Source: Ruminococcus sp. (GTDB taxonomy: Bacteria; Bacillota; Clostridia; Oscillospirales; Acutalibacteraceae). Taken from it: DNA of 7,050 bases. Below, one piece after another: positions 1-5,656 of this stretch. The notes under the pieces are model-generated. The model had not been told where the DNA came from and made no database searches. It saw only the letters and a list, made by a program, of their open reading frames with translations. The DNA lies in assembly GCA_022510985.1 (NCBI GenBank), contig JAFLSL010000053.1, forward strand, positions 1 to 7,050, read 5' to 3'. Every line of letters starts with the position of its first letter. Positions within the stretch are counted from its first letter, which is position 1. Both the position numbers and the translations under genes were made by a program.

Positions 1-1
1 A

Positions 2-1072
2 GTAGCTATGCTGGCGAATAATCTCGATATCAACGGGATAAGTGCTGTTATAATGAACTACTGTACCAATATTGATTTAGAAAAATTTAAAATAACGATT
101 ATTGTCGGCGGCAGCGTAGCCGAGGCACATAAAAAAGTTTGTGACGAAATAGGAATAAGTATTATCAAGCTTCCGAATAGAAAGAAAAGCTCTTTGTCTT
201 TTTTTAAAGCACTTAAAAATACCTTCGGCAGAGAGAAGTTTGATGTAGTTCATGTTCACGGCAACCAGTCGGCAATAGCTGTGGAGCTGTTTTTGGCAAA
301 GCTTAGCGGAATCAAAATCCGTATAGCTCACAGCCACAATACAACCTGTATGAGTATGAAACTCCACAAGCTTATGAAGCCTTTATTTAAGAGAGTGTAT
401 ACTCACGCGTTTGCCTGCGGAGAAAAGGCGGGGCAGTGGTTATTTGAAAACAGACCGTTCGAGGTCATACCGAATGGATTTATAACCGAAAAATTCAAAT
501 TCAATCCTGAAATCAGAGAGAAAATCAGAAACGAGCTAAACTTAAAGGACGAACTTGTGCTCGGACATATCGGCAGATTTAACGACCAAAAAAATCAGAC
601 GTATCTGCTTAAGGTTTTTGAGTATGTTGCAGAAAAAGACGAGAAGGTCGTTTTAATTTTGGTCGGCACGGGACCGTATCTTGAGAAAATTACAGAGCAG
701 ATAAATTCCCATCCCTATAAGGATAGAATTATCCTTTACGGAGAAACCACAGAGCCTGATAAAATGTATATGGCGATGGACGTTTTTGTTTTTCCGTCAA
801 AATACGAGGGTCTTCCCGTTACACTGCTCGAGGCACAGATAAGCGGACTTGCCTGTGTTGTGTCCGATGTTATCACAAAGGAAGCTAAGATTTGCGAAAA
901 TTACAAAGCTCTCTCTATAAACGAAAATCCGAGCGTCTGGGCAGATGTTGTTTTAAAAATGCCCTCGACGGATAGAGCTGATTTTTACGAAAACAATTTA
1001 GAGAATATTAAAAACTATGATATAAGAAACAACGTAAAACTGCTTGAAGGTTTATATACCGAATACTGTTAG
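2..1072 (+). CDS. Family GT4 glycosyltransferase (GT-B fold), 5'-partial
   Basis: Cytoplasmic, membrane-associated retaining glycosyltransferase, inferred to add one sugar from a nucleotide-sugar donor to a lipid-linked repeat unit. Residues are numbered from the Met codon at 8. The N-terminal acceptor domain carries HSHN at 108-111. The C-terminal donor domain carries IPNG at 154-157, GHIGRF at 186-191, VGTGP at 219-223 and PSKYEGLP at 263-270, with the E-x7-E pair at E267 and E275 that is typical of GT4. The frame is open through the first bases (codons GTA GCT precede the ATG). In this family the 'N-x-L-D-I-N-G-I-S' stretch normally follows a hydrophobic first beta strand, so the true start is probably a few codons before the window and ATG 8 is internal. 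It ends at TAG 1070-1072, 54 bp before licD. Donor and acceptor sugars cannot be read from the sequence. Family call is firm; start and specificity are not. Confidence 0.9.
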   Translation, partial: VAMLANNLDINGISAVIMNYCTNIDLEKFKITIIVGGSVAEAHKKVCDEIGISIIKLPNRKKSSLSFFKALKNTFGREKFDVVHVHGNQSAIAVELFLAKLSGIKIRIAHSHNTTCMSMKLHKLMKPLFKRVYTHAFACGEKAGQWLFENRPFEVIPNGFITEKFKFNPEIREKIRNELNLKDELVLGHIGRFNDQKNQTYLLKVFEYVAEKDEKVVLILVGTGPYLEKITEQINSHPYKDRIILYGETTEPDKMYMAMDVFVFPSKYEGLPVTLLEAQISGLACVVSDVITKEAKICENYKALSINENPSVWADVVLKMPSTDRADFYENNLENIKNYDIRNNVKLLEGLYTEYC

Positions 1073-1080
1073 AACGCATA

Positions 1081-1106
1081 TGAGAAACCGAACTGATTTC
1101 TCAGTT
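1081..1106 (+). repeat. Two overlapping, mutually exclusive short inverted repeats in the GT4-licD gap
   Basis: TGAGAAA (1081-1087) can pair with TTTCTCA (1097-1103) over a 9-nt loop. AACTGA (1091-1096) can pair with TCAGTT (1101-1106) over a 4-nt loop. The arms share bases 1091-1103, so only one hairpin can form at a time. Neither is GC-rich or followed by a long T run, so this is not a standard intrinsic terminator. The licD ribosome-binding site (AGAGGT, 1115-1120) begins 9 nt after the second arm. What is seen is only the base-pairing potential; any regulatory role is speculation. Confidence 0.45.
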
Positions 1107-1126
1107 GATTTAAAAGAGGTAGATTT

Positions 1127-1954
1127 ATGGAAAAAGAATTACTCCGAAAGCTACAGCTTACCGAACTTGAAATAGCGAAAGAAGTTAAGCGTATTTGTGA
1201 TGAAAACGGAATAAATTATTTTATGGATTCCGGAACGCTGCTCGGAGCAGTACGCCACAAGGGATTTATTCCTTGGGATGATGATATGGATTTCGGTTTT
1301 CTGCGTGAGGATTATGAAAAATTTATAAAAATCGCCCCCAAATGCTTAAAGGACGAGTATATCCTTCAGACATGGGAAAGTGATCCGTATTATCCGTGGG
1401 CATATTCAAAGGTTAGAAAAAAGGATACTCTGTTTGTAGAAAATATGATAGTCAAGGCAAAGCATCATATGGGTGTTTTTGTAGATCTTTTTCCGTATGA
1501 CGCATATCCCGACAATAAAAAGGACCAAAAAAAACACGGCAGAAAAATTATGCGATACCGCTATATTATGCTTATGAAGTCAAATATGACTCCGTGGAAG
1601 GGAAAAAAATCAGCTTTAAAGAAAGTTGCCGTTTTTTTGAAGTATAAATTTTACGCTTTTCTCGGTGTTTTCTATAACCGTGAAAAGCTGATAAAAAAAT
1701 ACGACGAGCTTATGAAAAAGTTTAATGACATTGAAACGGAGTATGTGTATGAGCAGTCGGGCAATGCCCGCTACGGAAAATGGATTGTACCTAAAAAATG
1801 CTTTGACAGCTATGCACAGCTTGAGTTTGAGGATACGAAGTTTAAAGCACCCAACGAATGGGATGTGTATTTAAAAACAACCTTTGGCGATTATATGAAG
1901 CTTCCGCCTGAGGATAAGAGAAAAACTCATAATCCGGTTGAAATTAAGTTGTAA
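1127..1954 (+). CDS. licD: LicD-family phosphotransferase (phosphocholine or polyol-phosphate decoration)
   Basis: LicD-family proteins transfer a phospho-alcohol group from a CDP-activated donor to a sugar. Bacterial LicD transfers phosphocholine; the related eukaryotic fukutin and FKRP transfer ribitol phosphate. The 275-residue length is normal for the family. The N-terminal signature is complete: FMDSGTLLGAVRHKG (32-46), then PWDDDMDFGF (49-58) with the acidic metal-binding cluster D51-D55. GVFVDLFPYD (116-125) is the second conserved block, and the C-terminal YLKTTFGDYMKLPP (248-261) with a following HNP (268-270) completes the family pattern. I see no signal peptide or membrane segment, so it is probably cytoplasmic and acts before flipping. 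The ATG at 1127 follows AGAGGT at 1115-1120 with 6-nt spacing. The next gene, a cytidylyltransferase, starts 11 bp after its stop and is the obvious supplier of its CDP donor (inference). An A8 tract lies at 1527-1534. The transferred group is not determined. Confidence 0.92.
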   Translation: MEKELLRKLQLTELEIAKEVKRICDENGINYFMDSGTLLGAVRHKGFIPWDDDMDFGFLREDYEKFIKIAPKCLKDEYILQTWESDPYYPWAYSKVRKKDTLFVENMIVKAKHHMGVFVDLFPYDAYPDNKKDQKKHGRKIMRYRYIMLMKSNMTPWKGKKSALKKVAVFLKYKFYAFLGVFYNREKLIKKYDELMKKFNDIETEYVYEQSGNARYGKWIVPKKCFDSYAQLEFEDTKFKAPNEWDVYLKTTFGDYMKLPPEDKRKTHNPVEIKL

Positions 1955-1965
1955 AGGACATTGTT

Positions 1966-2397
1966 ATGAAAAAGTATAAAGTAGGTTACACCTGCGGGGT
2001 ATTTGATCTTTTCCACGTTGGACATTTAAATTTGCTTGAACGCTGTAAAGAGCAATGTGATTACCTTATTGTCGGAGTTTGTGACGATAAATATGTTACC
2101 GATATAAAGCATAAGGAGCCTGTGTACGGCGAAGAACAACGCAGGAGAATTTTGAATGCACTAAAGGTTGTAGACAAGGCTGAAATTGTTACGATTGAAG
2201 AAACAGATGATAAGATTTTAGCGTGGAATAAGTTTAAGTTCGATGTTCTTTTCTCGGGCGACGACTGGAAGGGCAGCGAACGCTACAAAAAAACTGAGGA
2301 GCAGTTTGAAAAACTCGGTGCAAAGATAGAATATCTCCCCTATACTCAGGGAATAAGCACCTCTCAGATAAAGAAAAATCTTGGAAAAAAGAGTTAA
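1966..2397 (+). CDS. TagD-like cytidylyltransferase (HxGH nucleotidyltransferase)
   Basis: Predicted cytoplasmic enzyme joining CTP to a phosphorylated alcohol, releasing pyrophosphate, to give a CDP-alcohol. At 143 residues it is close to TagD (about 130). Visible motifs: GVFDLFHVGH (11-20) with the catalytic HxGH at H17-H20; a basic EEQRRR (56-61) where TagD has its conserved Arg; FSGDDWKG (96-103); and QGISTSQIK (128-136), matching the TagD-type C-terminal signature. TagD reads RTEGISTT, whereas here it is YTQGISTS, so the signature Arg is replaced by Tyr126. That makes glycerol-3-phosphate only one candidate substrate; choline, ethanolamine or ribitol phosphate are others. AAAGGA at 1953-1958, overlapping the licD stop, lies 7 nt before the ATG. 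The 11-bp gap and shared chemistry argue that it feeds LicD. Pneumococcal LicC has a different nucleotidyltransferase fold, so this would be a functional substitute rather than an orthologue. Fold call is firm; substrate is open. Confidence 0.9.
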   Translation: MKKYKVGYTCGVFDLFHVGHLNLLERCKEQCDYLIVGVCDDKYVTDIKHKEPVYGEEQRRRILNALKVVDKAEIVTIEETDDKILAWNKFKFDVLFSGDDWKGSERYKKTEEQFEKLGAKIEYLPYTQGISTSQIKKNLGKKS

Positions 2398-2413
2398 TTT
2401 AGAAATTTCTAAA
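2398..2413. repeat. Perfect 16-bp AT-rich palindrome after the cytidylyltransferase stop
   Basis: TTTAGAAATTTCTAAA is its own reverse complement and starts on the base after the TAA stop at 2395-2397. As RNA it could form only a weak stem of about 6 bp around an AATT loop. As DNA it has dyad symmetry that could suit a dimeric DNA-binding protein, but AT-rich palindromes also arise by chance in DNA of this composition. The gene-4 ribosome-binding site follows at 2417-2422. Confidence 0.5.
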
Positions 2414-2416
2414 GTC

Positions 2417-2422
2417 AGGGGG
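2417..2422 (+). promoter_or_regulatory. Ribosome-binding site fixing the TTG start at 2431
   Basis: AGGGGG lies 8 nt before TTG 2431. The in-frame TAA at 2410-2412 excludes an upstream start, and no ATG or GTG occurs between it and the VIVPIYN strand, so the TTG is the only start that keeps the complete GT2 fold. The spacer and start share a T8 run (2425-2432). Confidence 0.8.
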
Positions 2423-2430
2423 AATTTTTT

Positions 2431-3432
2431 TTGGGTTGTAAATTCAGCGTAATTGTTCCGATTTATAATGTTGAGAAATTTTTGCCTACTTGTATAGAAA
2501 GTGTGCTTTCGCAAAGCTTTAAAGACTTTGAGCTGATACTTGTAAATGACGGTTCAACCGACAACAGTCTGTCGATTTGCGAAAAATATGCAGAAAAAGA
2601 CAGCCGTATTAAGGTTATAAACAAGAAAAACGAGGGACTGTTTCTGGCGAGAAAGTCCGGACTTAAAGAAGCTAACGGAGAGTACGTTGTTCATATTGAC
2701 GGCGACGATTCCTGCGAGCCTGAGCTGCTCAGCTATCTTGATAAAAATATTAATGAACAAAAACCTGATTTAATTATATATAACTACAACCTGATTGATG
2801 AAAACAATAACTTTATCGAAGTGAATATATCTCCCTTAGGGAAAGAAAATCGCCTGTTTAACGGTGATGAGAAAAAAGATATATTAAAAACAATGTTTGA
2901 AAATTACAAGGTGAATAATATTTGGATTAAATGCGGAAAAAGAGAGTTTTATAACGCAGAAGAAACGGACGAGTACGACTACGTTGTGATGGGTGAGGAT
3001 GTAATTTATTCTATGCCGCTCCTAAAAAATACAGAAAGAATTTTCTTTACCCCTGAACCGCTTTATAATTATAGAGTTAACCGCAGTGGTGTTTCCAGAA
3101 GAATACACACTAAATATATTTACGATTTTTTAAAGGTTAGAAAGTGCTTTTTCCAAACAATTGAAAGCTTAAATTATGATGATTTAAAACAGCCGTTTGT
3201 TCGCAGATATATGCACGGGGTTTGTAATTACCTTATGAAGCTGCATCTTTTGAATAACCACTCGCAGTATAAGAAAATATATTCAGATGTAAAAAAATCT
3301 GAAATACAAAAAACGGCTGTAACATATCAGAAAAAATGGGGATTTGCGAACACTGTCACGTGGTTTATATGTAATCCGGTATTTTATCCTGTATCTAAGC
3401 TTTTATCTAAGCTTTACTACAAAAAGGTATGA
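2431..3432 (+). CDS. Family GT2 glycosyltransferase (GT-A fold), TTG start
   Basis: Predicted inverting glycosyltransferase acting at the cytoplasmic face on the growing lipid-linked repeat unit. The N-terminal GT-A domain shows FSVIVPIYN (5-13), NDGSTDNS (39-46) for nucleotide binding, and HIDGDD (88-93) containing the metal-binding DxD. GED (188-190) fits the position of the catalytic base, followed by LYNYRVNRSGVSRR (211-224), a pattern common in capsule and teichoic-type GT2 enzymes. The 333-residue length is normal. The C-terminal part (about 230-333) is basic and aromatic with no clear transmembrane helix, and may lie on the membrane. It starts at TTG behind AGGGGG. The last codons contain an in-frame 12-bp tandem duplication (3392-3415) encoding SKLL then SKLY. 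The stop TGA overlaps the next gene's Shine-Dalgarno. Sugar specificity cannot be read from the sequence. Confidence 0.92.
   Translation: MGCKFSVIVPIYNVEKFLPTCIESVLSQSFKDFELILVNDGSTDNSLSICEKYAEKDSRIKVINKKNEGLFLARKSGLKEANGEYVVHIDGDDSCEPELLSYLDKNINEQKPDLIIYNYNLIDENNNFIEVNISPLGKENRLFNGDEKKDILKTMFENYKVNNIWIKCGKREFYNAEETDEYDYVVMGEDVIYSMPLLKNTERIFFTPEPLYNYRVNRSGVSRRIHTKYIYDFLKVRKCFFQTIESLNYDDLKQPFVRRYMHGVCNYLMKLHLLNNHSQYKKIYSDVKKSEIQKTAVTYQKKWGFANTVTWFICNPVFYPVSKLLSKLYYKKV
3392..3415 (+). repeat. 12-bp direct tandem duplication, in frame, at the 3' end of the GT2 gene
   Basis: TATCTAAGCTTT occurs at 3392-3403 and again immediately at 3404-3415 with no mismatch. The unit is four codons long, so the duplication keeps frame and gives SKL-L-SKL-Y near the C-terminus (residues 322-329). 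Copy-number change would add or remove four residues without a frameshift. Confidence 0.9.
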
Positions 3433-3441
3433 GGTGATTGA

Positions 3442-4341
3442 ATGAAGCTTGCGATATTGGTTGTGACCTACAATCGAAAAGAACTCCTTATGGAGAATAT
3501 TTCGGCAATAGCGTCCCAAAGCTATGGCGATTTTGATTTCTATATCTGTGACAACGCGAGTACAGACGGTACTGCAGATGCCGTTAAATTAAGGGCAGAA
3601 AAGGATAGCAGAATAAAGTATTATAATACAGGCTCAAACTTAGGCGGAGCGGGCGGATTTGCCTTCGGTCTAAATATAGTTTTGCAGGAGGATTATGACT
3701 ACTGTTGGATAATGGACGATGATTCCATTCCTGAGCCTGATTCTCTTGAAAAGCTTATGAAAACTGCGGAGATTATCGGCAAGGATAATTTCTCATTTTT
3801 AGCGAATTACGTAGTTTGGACAGACGGGCAGCCCTGCAAAATGAATATATGTATGCCTTTAAGAGAGCAAAATGAATTTGAAAAAGAAAACGGTATTGTA
3901 CCGATAAACAGATGCTCCTTTGTGGGTTGTTTTATAAATGCAGACGCGGCAAGAAAGGTCGGACTGCCGTTTAAAGAGTTTTTTATCTACGGAGACGATG
4001 TTGAATATACGCTGAGATTAAACTCATATAAAAAGTCATATATGGTAGAAAAAAGTGTCATTGTACATAAAATGCCAAGTAATGTCAGAATAGGAATTGC
4101 CGAGGCACCTGCCGAACGAATCGAACGCTACGGCTATGAGTACCGAAACCGAATTTATTATACCAGAAGGTATTTCAAAGATTCGTGGGCGAGAATAATA
4201 TATAAATACATAAAAGAGTGTGCAAAGGTAATTTTAAGATCTAAAGATAACCGAATTAAACGATTAAAAATGATTATCGGTGGGTTTAAAAACGGAATAA
4301 AATTTAATCCCGAAATTCTTTTTCCCGAACAAAAGTGGTGA
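3442..4341 (+). CDS. GlfT2-like family GT2 glycosyltransferase (possible galactofuranosyl- or rhamnosyltransferase)
   Basis: Second GT-A transferase, of a different subfamily from its upstream neighbour. It shows ILVVTYNR (5-12), CDNASTDGT (36-44), NLGGAGGF (66-73), the acidic metal site MDDDS (91-95) and IYGDDVEY (182-189), which fits the catalytic base region. The NLGGAGGF block with 'xDDD' and 'GDDxE' resembles the GlfT/rhamnosyltransferase-like branch of GT2, hence the guess of galactofuranose or rhamnose. No UDP-galactopyranose mutase (glf) or rml gene lies in the window to support either. The C-terminal region (about 225-299) is basic and aromatic, suggesting peripheral membrane contact. 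The ATG follows GAGGTGATT (3431-3439), which overlaps the previous stop, so translation is probably coupled. Length, 299 residues, is normal for single-domain members. The wzy TTG lies only 6 nt after its stop. Confidence 0.9.
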   Translation: MKLAILVVTYNRKELLMENISAIASQSYGDFDFYICDNASTDGTADAVKLRAEKDSRIKYYNTGSNLGGAGGFAFGLNIVLQEDYDYCWIMDDDSIPEPDSLEKLMKTAEIIGKDNFSFLANYVVWTDGQPCKMNICMPLREQNEFEKENGIVPINRCSFVGCFINADAARKVGLPFKEFFIYGDDVEYTLRLNSYKKSYMVEKSVIVHKMPSNVRIGIAEAPAERIERYGYEYRNRIYYTRRYFKDSWARIIYKYIKECAKVILRSKDNRIKRLKMIIGGFKNGIKFNPEILFPEQKW

Positions 4342-4342
4342 G
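4337..4342 (+). promoter_or_regulatory. Ribosome-binding site fixing the TTG start at 4348
   Basis: GGTGAG lies 5 nt before TTG 4348 and contains the TGA stop of the preceding gene (4339-4341). The same TGA is in frame with the polymerase and blocks any earlier start. There is no ATG or GTG before the first membrane segment, so TTG is the best start. The overlap of stop and Shine-Dalgarno suggests translational coupling. Confidence 0.7.
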
Positions 4343-4347
4343 AAATA

Positions 4348-5595
4348 TTGATAAAAATAAAATTAAGAGCAAATGAGTTTTTTTATTTTACAGCTTACTT
4401 TTTGCTTTGCTTTTCTGCCATAGTATATACTGATTCCTATCTTTCGGGACTTTTTCCGAGCGGTACTAACAGTGCCCTGAGATATGCATCGCTCCTGCTG
4501 TTTTTACTGTCTCTTTTGCAAAACAAGTGGAGACCGCTCGAGTTTATTCTTTGGGGTTTAATAGGTGCGGCTGTAATATCCGCGGCAGTGCTCTCGGACA
4601 GGTCTATGCTTGTTATATATATAATGGCGATTATTTCCGGAAGAAACATAGAATTTGAAAAGATAAAGAAATTTGTAATTTCAGCTAACATCATTTGCAC
4701 TTTAACTGTGCTTATAAGCTGTTTTTTGGGGCTTATTCCGAATCAGATTTACACCCACGTAAACACAGACAGCTTTACTCAGGCGAATTCTCTTGGTTTT
4801 AAGTATTACAGTAACCTTTCAACTATCGCATTTCTTGTTTCAACATTAATACTGTCATTAAAAAACAGAAAGTTCAGAAGATGGCCCTGTATATTAGTCT
4901 TGCTGATTATAAACTTTGTGATATATATTTTTGCAACAACGCGACTGACCTTTATACTGTTCTTGTTTGAGGTTGTTTTGGTTGTTCTTATAAGCAAGTA
5001 TAATGTATTTAAGATAAGGAACAATCGATTTTGGCGAACGATTGCGACTGTAGCTTTTCCGTTCTTTGCGGGAATTTGTTTATGGGTTTCATACACATTC
5101 AGCTACGAGGTAGATTGGATGAGAGCCCTTAACTCTCTTTTAAACGGCAGACTCAGATTTAATCGTCAAGGTATTTTTGAATACGGACTAACGCCATTGG
5201 GGCAAAAAATTGAAATGGTCGGCGGTACGGACGTTGCAAATTCACGCAAACAATTGACCTATTTTTATATTGACAGCGGATATATCTATACTCTCTTAGC
5301 GTACGGAGTTATCGTGTTTGCACTTTTGATAATAGGATATTCGCTTATATTCAGAAGTGCTGTAATAAAGGGCGATATGGGACTTTTTGTATGCTGTTCG
5401 TTGATTTGCATCCATGCGTTAATTAACAATATATTTATAAATATTGCTTTGAACCCGTTTTTAATTTTAGTACCGTCGATTTTAACCGAGAGGAGTTTTC
5501 GGAAAAATTACCTGTCCTCAAAAGGGCGGCGGTCTAAACGGATGAAATTGCAATGGAATTTAAAAAAAGCGAACACAGATAACAGATATTATTGA
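4348..5595 (+). CDS. wzy: Wzy-type surface polysaccharide polymerase (integral membrane)
   Basis: Predicted to join lipid-linked repeat units into polymer on the outer face of the membrane. The 415-residue protein has about 10-12 hydrophobic segments, roughly at 10-28, 42-58, 64-82, 86-98, 109-131, 155-171, 179-197, 200-216, 231-251, 309-335 and 345-378. A long polar loop (about 252-308) follows the ninth. This loop carries LNSLLNGRL (261-269), YG (279-280) and LGQKI (284-288). Together with IDSGYIYTLLAYG (308-320), these match the pattern I associate with Firmicute Wzy proteins ('LNxLLSGRL...YG...FGQxI...DSxYxxLLxxYG'). TTR (197-199) sits where many O-antigen polymerases have an Arg after a helix. 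The tail (384-415) is strongly basic and predicted cytoplasmic. It has a TTG start, and wzx follows after 61 bp. An O-antigen ligase is the alternative, but the loop motifs and adjacent flippase favour polymerase. Linkage specificity is unknown. Confidence 0.85.
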   Translation: MIKIKLRANEFFYFTAYFLLCFSAIVYTDSYLSGLFPSGTNSALRYASLLLFLLSLLQNKWRPLEFILWGLIGAAVISAAVLSDRSMLVIYIMAIISGRNIEFEKIKKFVISANIICTLTVLISCFLGLIPNQIYTHVNTDSFTQANSLGFKYYSNLSTIAFLVSTLILSLKNRKFRRWPCILVLLIINFVIYIFATTRLTFILFLFEVVLVVLISKYNVFKIRNNRFWRTIATVAFPFFAGICLWVSYTFSYEVDWMRALNSLLNGRLRFNRQGIFEYGLTPLGQKIEMVGGTDVANSRKQLTYFYIDSGYIYTLLAYGVIVFALLIIGYSLIFRSAVIKGDMGLFVCCSLICIHALINNIFINIALNPFLILVPSILTERSFRKNYLSSKGRRSKRMKLQWNLKKANTDNRYY

Positions 5596-5640
5596 ATTGA
5601 GGAAAACTAAGAATTTTCTGTGAGATTTTTAACAGATTGT

Positions 5641-5647
5641 AAGGTGA
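5641..5647 (+). promoter_or_regulatory. Ribosome-binding site of the flippase gene, in a small possible hairpin
   Basis: AAGGTGA lies 9 nt before ATG 5657 and decides that start. The bases TAAGG (5640-5644) can pair with CCTTA (5651-5655) across a 6-nt loop, which would cover part of the Shine-Dalgarno. The stem is only 5 bp and weak. The sites are seen; any effect on translation is inference. Confidence 0.7.
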
Positions 5648-5656
5648 CTTCCTTAA

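Noticed and set aside
8..10. ATG at 8 as the true start of the GT4 gene.
   Set aside because: The frame stays open to the window edge, no Shine-Dalgarno can be seen, and family members have a short hydrophobic strand before this point, so the start is more likely outside the window.
77..367. Minus-strand open frame of 96 codons inside the GT4 gene.
   Set aside because: It lies wholly inside a gene with clear GT4 motifs, has no recognisable domain, and is expected by chance opposite AT-rich coding DNA.
2218..2514. Minus-strand open frame spanning the cytidylyltransferase end and the GT2 start.
   Set aside because: It overlaps two well-supported plus-strand genes and its peptide resembles no family I recognise.
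4437..5096. Two minus-strand open frames (4437-4700 and 4806-5096) opposite wzy.
   Set aside because: Both are antisense to membrane-segment codons of the polymerase, with no motifs of their own.
5602..5630. GAAAA (5602-5606) and TTTTC (5614-5618) followed by T5 at 5626-5630, after the wzy stop, as an intrinsic terminator.
   Set aside because: The stem is 5 bp with a single G-C pair, the T run is short and seven bases away, and a flippase needed by the same pathway follows at once with its own Shine-Dalgarno.
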